From Candidatus Acidiferrales bacterium (GTDB taxonomy: Bacteria; Acidobacteriota; Terriglobia; Acidiferrales; UBA7541): a stretch of 11,943 bases of DNA. Below the pieces are notes generated by a model. That model was not told where the DNA came from, made no database searches, and worked only from the letters and a program-made list of their open reading frames with translations. The DNA lies in assembly GCA_030044295.1 (NCBI GenBank), contig JASHWB010000293.1, positions 1 to 11,943 on the forward strand. Direction: 5' to 3'. The translations under genes were made by a program, and so were the position numbers. Position 1 is the first letter of the stretch. Each line of letters starts with the position of its first letter. Positions 6,367-11,943 of this stretch are shown piece by piece.

Positions 6367-8109
6367 ATGAAATCTGAAACAAGGTCGAAAGTCCTTTCTG
6401 TAGGTGTGGCTATTCTGGCGGCCGCGTGGTTGTGCGTGGCCGCGAACGCTCCGGCGAAATCCGCATCGGATGCCGCGAACCCGGCGGTTCTGACGGCGAT
6501 GCAGGACGAACTGAGCCAGACCTTCCCAATTCTTTCCAAGGCCGACCCGCCCGCGTATTTCATCAGCTACACAATCGATGACCAGCAGGAAACAACCGTC
6601 TCCGGTTCCAATGGCGCTCTCTTGTCGAGCGGACAGGACCGCGCGCGGTGGCTGGAGGTGCAAACGCGCGTCGGAGACTATCAGCTGGACGATACGCACG
6701 ATATTCCCGGCCAGCAGCCAAGCTGGACCAGCCCCGGGACCGACGTCGTGCTGGACGACGACGTTCCCGTGCTGCGCCGTCAAATCTGGCGCGAAACGGA
6801 CCGTCAATACCGTGCTGCGGTGCAGGCGCTGATCAAGGTCAAAACCAGCCAGCAAGTCCAAGTGCAAACCGCCGAAGGGGCCGCGCCGGATTTTTCGCAT
6901 GAAGAGCCGCATACGTTCATCGGAACGCCCGTTCAAATTGATGTGGACCGGAAGCCATGGGAGGAGCGCGTCCGCAAATATACGGCGGCATTCAGCGCTT
7001 CCCCGGCGACGTTGAATTCGATCGCCACCTTCACGGCCGAGGCAATGAATCAATACCAGGTGAACTCCGAGGGTACGAAGCTCGCTTTCGGGATCGTGCA
7101 TTACCGCCTGGAACTGTACGTTCAGAGCAAAGCGCCCGATGGAATGGATATCGATCGTTACGCGAACTTCGACTGGCGCGATCCCAGCAGGGCTCCTACT
7201 GATAAGGAAGTAATGGCGCAGATCCGCACGCTCCTTCAAGAGACGGCGGGCCTCGACAAAGCGCCGCTCGTCGATCCCTACGCAGGACCCGCGCTTCTCA
7301 CCGGCCGCGCTGCCGCCGTGTACTTCCACGAAGTTTTCGGGCACCGCGCCGAAGGCTTCCGCCAGAAGGAAATTACCGAGGGCCAGACGTTCACCAGCAA
7401 GGTTGGCCAGCAAATACTTCCCAGTTTTCTTTCGATCAAGGACGATCCGACCGAGAAATCTCTCGACGGCCAGATGCTGCTCGGCTACTACCCATTCGAT
7501 GACGAGGGCGTGCCGGCGCAGGATGTGCAACTCGTAGATCATGGCGTGCTGAAAACCTTTCTGATGTCGCGCTCGCCGCTGGTGGGCATACCGCAGTCGA
7601 ACGGCCACGGCCGGCGGCAACTGGGATACGCTCCCGTGGCGCGACAGGGGAATTTGATCGTCACCAGTTCGCGGACGATGCCCAACGCGCAGCTTCGGCA
7701 ACGGCTGATTGAACTGGTGAAGGAACAGCACAAGCCGTTCGGTTTGTTGATCGACGATATCGAGGGCGGCTTCACGTTCACGGGCCGCAGCAATCCTCAA
7801 GCATTCCAGGTGATTCCGCTGGTCGTGTACAAGGTTTTTCCCGACGGGCGGCCCGATGAACTGGTGCGCGGAGTCAATATCGTGGGCACGCCACTCGTCT
7901 CGCTCACCAAAATAGTGGCTACCGGCGACAAGCCCGAAATTTTCAATGGGTATTGCGGAGCGGAATCCGGCTCCGTGCCTGTGTCCGCCGTCGCGCCTGA
8001 AATTCTGATTTCCGAGCTCGAAGTTCAGAAGAAAGAGACTTCAACCGACCGGCCTCCGATCCTGCCGCCTCCCTTGCACGATCCAGAAGCGAAGGGAGCG
8101 GGCCAGTGA
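6367..8109 (+). CDS. Exported TldD-like zinc metalloprotease, catalytic subunit
   Basis: A 580-residue TldD/PmbA-family protein with an N-terminal signal peptide: a hydrophobic run at about residues 10-27, with likely cleavage after ANA at 28. The zinc site is intact: HEVFGH at 321-326 (the family's HExxxH with His321, Glu322, His326) and Cys530 in GYCGAESGSVPV, matching the third ligand in cytoplasmic TldD. Other family blocks are DDEGVPAQDVQLVDHGVLKT (378-397), NGHGRR (412-417) and VRGVNIVGTPL (500-510). Known TldD/TldE act in the cytoplasm on unstructured peptides such as pro-microcin B17 and the antitoxin CcdA. This version should act outside the cytoplasm. It runs about 100 residues longer than the usual cytoplasmic TldD, mostly in the N-terminal half. 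Its stop overlaps the start of the paralogue downstream, so the two are an operon. Role and substrate are unknown. Confidence 0.9.
   Translation: MKSETRSKVLSVGVAILAAAWLCVAANAPAKSASDAANPAVLTAMQDELSQTFPILSKADPPAYFISYTIDDQQETTVSGSNGALLSSGQDRARWLEVQTRVGDYQLDDTHDIPGQQPSWTSPGTDVVLDDDVPVLRRQIWRETDRQYRAAVQALIKVKTSQQVQVQTAEGAAPDFSHEEPHTFIGTPVQIDVDRKPWEERVRKYTAAFSASPATLNSIATFTAEAMNQYQVNSEGTKLAFGIVHYRLELYVQSKAPDGMDIDRYANFDWRDPSRAPTDKEVMAQIRTLLQETAGLDKAPLVDPYAGPALLTGRAAAVYFHEVFGHRAEGFRQKEITEGQTFTSKVGQQILPSFLSIKDDPTEKSLDGQMLLGYYPFDDEGVPAQDVQLVDHGVLKTFLMSRSPLVGIPQSNGHGRRQLGYAPVARQGNLIVTSSRTMPNAQLRQRLIELVKEQHKPFGLLIDDIEGGFTFTGRSNPQAFQVIPLVVYKVFPDGRPDELVRGVNIVGTPLVSLTKIVATGDKPEIFNGYCGAESGSVPVSAVAPEILISELEVQKKETSTDRPPILPPPLHDPEAKGAGQ
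8092..8098 (+). promoter_or_regulatory. Ribosome-binding site of the second tldD-like gene, inside the first
   Basis: AAGGGAG ends seven bases before the GTG at 8106-8108. That GTG overlaps the upstream stop codon in the sequence GTGA, so translation of the two subunits is probably coupled. Confidence 0.6.
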
Positions 8110-9929
8110 AGAACTGGACGAAAGCGGCCATCGCCACGGCTATCTTGCTCTGCGTTACAGCGATTCCGGCGAAGGCGCAAGCTCCCGTGCCGGATAGCGT
8201 GCAAGATCTCACGCTCCACGCAATGCACGACGAGATGGAGCGCGCCCGCCAGCGCCTGGTGCTACCCGGCGCGGATGGCCCTTTCTATATTCAATACCGA
8301 TTGCTGGATGTTGATATACGCTCCATTTCAGCTTCGTTTGGCGCGCTGCTTTCGGATTCCGTATCGAAGGCGCGGTTGATGAGCGTTGACGTGCGCGTGG
8401 GCAACTACCATCTGGACAGCTCTAACTTTCTGAGCGAGGACGGTTTCCACGGTTTTCTCGGCTCCACGGGCCAGGTCGGCATCGACCGCGACTACAACTC
8501 GCTGCGCCAAGACCTTTGGCTAGCGACGGACCAAGCGTACAAAGCCGCCCTCACGCAGATGTCGCTCAAGCAGGCGTTTCTGCGCAGCTTGACCAAGCCG
8601 CCGGAGATCGATGATTTCTCGCAGGTCACCCCGCTCGTGAAAATCGAGCCGCGAGTGGATGCCGATTGGACGTCGCGGAATTGGGACGACGAAGCGCGCA
8701 CTGCATCCGCCGCTCTGACGAACTTCCCCGATTTGAACGGGTCGCGAATCCACTACTACCTGATCTACGAGACCGCGTATCTGATGACGAGCGAGGGAAC
8801 GACCATTCGCACCTCGCGTTCGCTTGCGGCGATCGAAACGGCGCTGGGAACCGATGCCCCGGACGGCATGCCACTGCACAACTATTACGCCGTGTACGCG
8901 GATACGCCCGCGGGATTGCCCGACGCGAGCGTCGTTTCTCAGGCCCTCACGAACGCGGCCACGCAACTGATGGCGACGCGCTCGGCTCCGCTCGTATCCG
9001 ATTACACTGGGCCGGTTCTCTTTGACCCGCAGGCTGCAGGGTCGCTGCTGGCGCAGGTGCTTGAGCCTTCGCTTTCCGGCGCGCGCCCGCCGCTTTCCAC
9101 GACCGAGGATTACGATTCGTTTATGGAGCGCTTTGGCGGCCGCAACGAATGGACCGAGCGCGTGGGACAGCGCGTGCTGCCCGCGACTGTTTCGCTGGTG
9201 GACGATCCCACACTGTCGTCGTTTCAGGGACAGGCGCTGATTGGCGACTACGCGATCGACACGGAGGGAGTGCCCGCGCAGCGAGTCTCGATCGTCGAAA
9301 ACGGAATGCTGCGCGATCTGCTTATGTCGCGCAGGCCTGGACCGAGCTTCGACGTGTCCAATGGGCACGGGCGGTCGGCGATGCTGAGCGATCCGCAGCC
9401 GCTGAGCAGCAACCTGTTCTTCCAGGCTAGCAATGAAATGGGTTCCAGCGATCTGCGGAAAAAGTTCCTGGCCTCGTGCAAGGACGATGGCCTGCCCTGG
9501 TGCCTGGAAGTGAAGCGCATGGACGATCCGGCGGTTTCGTCGCTGAGCCAGGAGGATTTTTCGGACTACGTGGGCGAACTCGGCGGCGATATCGGTAGCG
9601 GAGCGCGCGTTCCGCTGCTGCTGTATCGCGTGTACGTCTCCGACGGGCACGAAGAGCCGGTTCGCGGTGGAATCCTGGAGGGAGTGACCATCCGGTCGTT
9701 GCGCGATATTCTCGGCATTGGAAACGACCCTGCTGTTTACGACTACATGCAAAATCCGCAGGATGGACTTGCCGGCACGGCTCTCGGATCGTTTGGCTCG
9801 GCTGAAGGTGGCGCCGGAATCCCCAGTAGCATCGTGGCTCCGTCGCTGCTGCTGGATGAAATCGACGTGCGCGGCTTCCACGGCGAGCCACGACGGCTGC
9901 CGCTGGTCCCTGCCCCACCACTGAAGTAA
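8106..9929 (+). CDS. Exported TldE-like pseudo-protease, metal site lost
   Basis: A 607-residue paralogue of the protein encoded just upstream, with the same domain order and its own signal peptide (residues 1-24, cleavage AKA|QA). Shared blocks include GPVLFDPQAAGSLLAQVLEP (302-321), DTEGVPAQRVSIVENGMLRD (385-404), SNGHGRS (418-424) and VRGGILEGVTIRSLRDILG (519-537). The zinc motif is gone: where the partner has HEVFGH, this protein has AQVLEP (Ala316, Gln317, Pro321). The region matching the partner's Cys530 (about 562-570) has no cysteine. This parallels TldE/PmbA, which lacks the metal site but is needed by TldD as a heterodimer partner. Cys458 and Cys466 (SCKDDGLPWC) may form a disulphide after export. 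The GTG start is supported by AAGGGAG upstream and by the signal peptide. Heterodimer formation is an inference. Confidence 0.87.
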   Translation: MKNWTKAAIATAILLCVTAIPAKAQAPVPDSVQDLTLHAMHDEMERARQRLVLPGADGPFYIQYRLLDVDIRSISASFGALLSDSVSKARLMSVDVRVGNYHLDSSNFLSEDGFHGFLGSTGQVGIDRDYNSLRQDLWLATDQAYKAALTQMSLKQAFLRSLTKPPEIDDFSQVTPLVKIEPRVDADWTSRNWDDEARTASAALTNFPDLNGSRIHYYLIYETAYLMTSEGTTIRTSRSLAAIETALGTDAPDGMPLHNYYAVYADTPAGLPDASVVSQALTNAATQLMATRSAPLVSDYTGPVLFDPQAAGSLLAQVLEPSLSGARPPLSTTEDYDSFMERFGGRNEWTERVGQRVLPATVSLVDDPTLSSFQGQALIGDYAIDTEGVPAQRVSIVENGMLRDLLMSRRPGPSFDVSNGHGRSAMLSDPQPLSSNLFFQASNEMGSSDLRKKFLASCKDDGLPWCLEVKRMDDPAVSSLSQEDFSDYVGELGGDIGSGARVPLLLYRVYVSDGHEEPVRGGILEGVTIRSLRDILGIGNDPAVYDYMQNPQDGLAGTALGSFGSAEGGAGIPSSIVAPSLLLDEIDVRGFHGEPRRLPLVPAPPLK

Positions 9930-10033
9930 GCCCCGAAACCCGGCAATTCCCCCACTGAATCGGTTAGCGGTGTTCGCGGCCGCAGGCCACGAAATGCGAG
10001 ACCCCGAGCTAGAAATCCGACCGTCCACGCTCC

Positions 10034-10039
10034 TAAAAT
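10034..10039 (+). promoter_or_regulatory. Putative -10 box (TAAAAT) of the phosphoribosyltransferase gene, leaderless type
   Basis: TAAAAT ends six bases before the ATG, so transcription would start at the initiation codon. No Shine-Dalgarno precedes the ATG, and no good -35 hexamer is seen. The rest of the gap after the tldE-like gene (9930-10033) shows no gene and no clear terminator, only a GCGGCCGC palindrome. Confidence 0.45.
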
Positions 10040-10045
10040 GAATAC

Positions 10046-10801
10046 ATGGACACGGCATTTGTAAACCGGGCAGAAGCGGGGCGGCGGCTGGCGGCGAAAC
10101 TCGCGAGCTACGCCGGACAGTCGGACGTGGTCGTGCTGGGAATACCGCGCGGTGGTGTGATTGTGGCATCCCAAGTGGCGGAGGCGCTGGGCACACCGCT
10201 GGACGTTTTCCTTTCGCGCAAGTTGGGAGTCCCTGGGCAGGAGGAACTCGCGTTTGGCGCACTCGCGAGCGGCGGCGTGCGGGTGCTCGATCGAGGTTTG
10301 ATTCGCGAGATGAACATCTCGGACGCGGAGATCGAGCGCATCACGGAAGAGGTGCGTACCGAACTCGACCGGCGTGAGCGCAAGTATCACGAGGGCAGAC
10401 CGCCAATGACATTGCAGGGCAAAACGGCGGTGCTGGTGGACGACGGGATTGCGACCGGATCGAGCACGATGGCCGCGATCGATACGCTGAAGCAGCTGCG
10501 GACGGCGAAGCTGGTGCTCGCAGTGCCGGTGGCTCCTGCATCGACGTGCAAGCGGTTGCAGGATGCTGTTGACGATCTTGTGTACGTCTATTCACCCGAG
10601 CGATTTTATGCCATCGGCCAGTTCTACAACGATTTTGAGCAGGTCACGGATGAAGAAGTGATCGAGACCTTACGACGCGCAGTGCAGCGGGGGCAAGCAG
10701 CGCGCGCCGCGGCGGCGGGTTCTGCCGGAGACAACGTCGTAGACGAAGCTTCACGCGAGTCGCTCCCTGCGAGTGGTGCGCCTGGGTGGATTCAGGATTG
10801 A
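10046..10801 (+). CDS. Predicted phosphoribosyltransferase (COG1926 type)
   Basis: A 251-residue cytosolic type I phosphoribosyltransferase-fold protein. The N-terminus FVNRAEAGRRLAAKLA (5-20) is typical of the family. GIPRGGV (32-38) is the loop expected to bind pyrophosphate, and RKLGVPGQEELAFGA (58-72) is the family's flexible loop block. LVDDGIATGSST (130-141) is the PRPP-binding motif, with the acidic pair Asp132-Asp133. VPVAP (160-164) and FYAIGQFYNDFEQVTDEEV (187-205) are further COG1926 blocks. The acceptor base is not known for this family, so a specific purine or pyrimidine salvage role cannot be assigned. The last 35 or so residues (from about 216) are Ala/Gly/Ser-rich, look disordered and are probably not needed for the fold. 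The gene stands alone: it has its own -10 box, and the next gene starts after a 161-base gap with its own promoter candidate. Confidence 0.88.
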   Translation: MDTAFVNRAEAGRRLAAKLASYAGQSDVVVLGIPRGGVIVASQVAEALGTPLDVFLSRKLGVPGQEELAFGALASGGVRVLDRGLIREMNISDAEIERITEEVRTELDRRERKYHEGRPPMTLQGKTAVLVDDGIATGSSTMAAIDTLKQLRTAKLVLAVPVAPASTCKRLQDAVDDLVYVYSPERFYAIGQFYNDFEQVTDEEVIETLRRAVQRGQAARAAAAGSAGDNVVDEASRESLPASGAPGWIQD

Positions 10802-10887
10802 GGTGCCGAAGTCAACGGGCATTCGCCGTGATGAGGCTACCCTGCCCTTTCGCTCCTTAGTTCCGCGAATCCGGCGATCCCACTCAA

Positions 10888-10917
10888 TTCCCAAACTGCG
10901 GTGCGTTCGCGTAGAAT
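10888..10917 (+). promoter_or_regulatory. Candidate promoter of the MOSC gene
   Basis: TTCCCA (10888-10893, four of six matches to TTGACA) and TAGAAT (10912-10917) are separated by 18 bases. Transcription would start near 10924, leaving a leader of about 39 bases that carries GGAG at 10951-10954, eight bases before the ATG. The rest of the gap from 10802 shows no gene or clear terminator. Confidence 0.42.
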
Positions 10918-10962
10918 GCGGCCACAGAACGCGGCGGTCCAGAGAAGCGCGGAGCGAATCGC

Positions 10963-11697
10963 ATGGGTGATGGAATCGCAGCAGTCGAGCGGCTGTACCT
11001 ATATCCAGTGAAGTCGATGGCGGGCATCGCGCTGGACGAGGCGCACGTCGGGTTAGACGGAATCGCCGGCGACCGGGAATACGCATTCGTGCAGGCGGAC
11101 AAGGCCGAAAAGAGCATCTTTCCGTGGATGACTGCGCGGGAGAATTCACGAATGCTCCTGTATCAGCCCGTATTGGAGCAGCCGCCGACGGCTGGAAATT
11201 CTGAAGCGACGCTTCGCGTGAAGACTCCCGACGGACGGCTGGCGGAAATCTCCGATGCGGCGCTGCGCGAGGAAGTAGCGGGCGGGCGACGGATTTCCCT
11301 GATAAGGAGCTTTCGAGGTATGGCCGATTGCCAGCACCTATCGTTATTCAGTCTCGCGACCGTGCGCGCGCTTTCGCGCGAAGCGGAATCGGACATCGAT
11401 CACCGTCAATTTCGCGCCAACTTCTACGTCGAGCCCCTATCCGGGCAAGCGTTTGAAGAAGAGCGGTGGATGAATTGCTTGGTGCAAATTGGCGACCGCG
11501 TGCTCGCCAGCGTAGTGCAACGCGATACGCGGTGCATGATGACAAACATCGACCCGGAAACCGGCGTGCAGAATCCGAAAGTGCTGAGGACCATCGCACA
11601 ACAGCACGGTGGCGATGCGGGATTGTATCTGACGGTCGTGCGTCCCGGCGTCATCCGGCGCGGCGATGCAATTCGACGGATTCCCTTGCCAGACTGA
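10963..11697 (+). CDS. MOSC domain-containing protein
   Basis: A 244-residue protein with the two parts seen in MOSC/mARC/YcbX-type proteins. The N-terminal MOSC_N beta-barrel carries LYLYPVKSMAG (11-21) and GIAGDREYAFV (33-43). The MOSC domain carries HRQFRANFYVE (147-157), FEEERW (164-169) and the DTRCMMTNIDPETG block (188-201). Cys191 is the conserved residue that in relatives binds molybdenum or carries sulphur. Related proteins bind the molybdenum cofactor and take part in sulphur transfer or in reduction of N-hydroxylated compounds. No electron-transfer domain is fused, so a separate partner would be needed if it is a reductase. No signal peptide is present. GGAG eight bases before the ATG supports the start. 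It converges on the methyltransferase gene, with only 33 bases between the two stops. Confidence 0.88.
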   Translation: MGDGIAAVERLYLYPVKSMAGIALDEAHVGLDGIAGDREYAFVQADKAEKSIFPWMTARENSRMLLYQPVLEQPPTAGNSEATLRVKTPDGRLAEISDAALREEVAGGRRISLIRSFRGMADCQHLSLFSLATVRALSREAESDIDHRQFRANFYVEPLSGQAFEEERWMNCLVQIGDRVLASVVQRDTRCMMTNIDPETGVQNPKVLRTIAQQHGGDAGLYLTVVRPGVIRRGDAIRRIPLPD

Positions 11698-11705
11698 GCA
11701 CTTCC

Positions 11706-11740
11706 AAACACGCATTGACGGCCTTGCGTCCTACGTGTTT
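11706..11740. terminator. Bidirectional terminator-like hairpin between convergent genes
   Basis: AAACACG (11706-11712) pairs perfectly with CGTGTTT (11734-11740), and an inner stem GACG (11717-11720)/CGTC (11727-11730) closes on a six-base loop. The A-rich left arm and the T-run TTTT at 11738-11741 could serve both strands. The right arm overlaps the last codons of the methyltransferase gene. Confidence 0.45.
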
Positions 11741-11943
11741 TCAAGCCGCCCGTAATATAGGTGCGTGGCGTATTCAATGCGCACGTGGCCGCTTTCATTG
11801 TGCGCGTCGAAAACACGACGTAACTCCGCGAGCATCGGCGCGTGGTTCGGGTGGTCTGCGGGCGGCGAATACGATGAGCTAAGTAGGCGCCCGCGCAACC
11901 CTTCGAAGTCGAAAATCTGTTCGTTGGAGAATGTGCGCTCGCG
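11731..11943 (-). CDS. Class I SAM-dependent methyltransferase, C-terminal part, cut by window edge
   Basis: On the minus strand a frame enters from the right edge and runs 70 codons to a TAG. The visible residues include FDFEGLRGRLLSSSY, HPNHAPMLAELRRVFDAH, GHVRIEYATHLYYGRL and the terminal ENT. This FxFxGLxGRLLSSSY...HxxMLxELRxxFDxH...V.xEYxTxxYYG(R/K)L pattern is the usual C-terminus of a common group of bacterial class I (methyltransferase type 11/25) SAM-dependent methyltransferases. The SAM-binding Rossmann core would lie upstream, outside the window, so it is not seen. The substrate is unknown. The gene converges with the MOSC gene, and a hairpin overlaps its end. Neither the start codon nor the full length can be given. 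Confidence 0.75.
   Translation of the reverse strand, partial: RERTFSNEQIFDFEGLRGRLLSSSYSPPADHPNHAPMLAELRRVFDAHNESGHVRIEYATHLYYGRLENT

Noticed and set aside
6337..7800. A 487-codon open frame on the minus strand opposite the tldD-like gene
   Set aside because: It lies fully antisense to a gene with clear family motifs. Its translation is rich in Arg and His with no recognisable domain, as expected for a shadow frame in GC-rich coding DNA.
9980..9996. GCGGCCGC palindrome after the tldE-like gene considered as a terminator
   Set aside because: It is a simple self-complementary GC word with no loop and no T-run; it cannot be told apart from GC-rich background.
8520..10262. A 580-codon open frame on the minus strand opposite the tldE-like gene
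   Set aside because: It spans two unrelated plus-strand genes and the gap between them, has shadow-like Arg/His/Pro-rich composition and shows no motifs or start signal.
10773..10970. A 65-codon plus-strand frame across the gap between the phosphoribosyltransferase and MOSC genes
   Set aside because: It overlaps the end of one gene and the start of the next, has Arg/Ser-rich shadow composition and no ribosome-binding site.
11424..11816. A 130-codon minus-strand frame opposite the MOSC gene
   Set aside because: The real minus-strand gene here is the methyltransferase in another frame, ending at 11731. This frame is antisense to the MOSC motifs and has no known domain.

Overview
The window reads as chromosomal DNA from a GC-rich bacterium, most likely an Acidobacteriota member (Terriglobia/soil type). 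This rests on protein style: a BAAT-type acyl-CoA thioesterase, signal-peptide-bearing TldD-like proteins, a COG1926 phosphoribosyltransferase and a short pilin-like protein. It also rests on a mix of Shine-Dalgarno-led genes and apparently leaderless genes with a TANAAT box just before the start codon. No database search was possible, so the taxonomy is an inference. No tRNA, rRNA, CRISPR array, transposase or phage gene is visible.

Layout. The left part runs leftward: a small pilin-like membrane-anchored protein (1800-2189), an acyl-CoA thioesterase/BAAT-family alpha/beta hydrolase (297-1709), and the start of a coiled-coil zinc-ribbon protein of the COG1579 type (1-230, cut by the window edge, GTG start). 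A divergent intergenic region (2190-2422) leads to a large exported M16 zinc protease (2423-5119). This converges on a leftward VAT-1-like NADPH:quinone oxidoreductase (5205-6239). From a second divergent region (6240-6366) comes a two-gene operon (6367-9929) whose genes overlap in a GTGA. These encode a secreted TldD-like metalloprotease with its zinc site intact and a secreted paralogue that has lost every metal ligand. Next come a COG1926 phosphoribosyltransferase (10046-10801) and a MOSC-domain protein (10963-11697). The MOSC gene converges on the 3' end of a leftward SAM-dependent methyltransferase (11731-11943, cut by the right edge).

How the genes relate. Most are single transcription units with housekeeping or unknown roles. 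The clearest functional module is the tldD-like pair: an active and a degenerate subunit, translationally coupled, repeat the TldD/TldE two-subunit design of the cytoplasm, but both carry export signals. With the M16 enzyme, whose own second half has lost its zinc motif, the centre of the window is rich in exported metalloproteases that pair an active unit with a pseudo-enzyme unit. The exported TldD/TldE-like pair is the best candidate here for a poorly described system.
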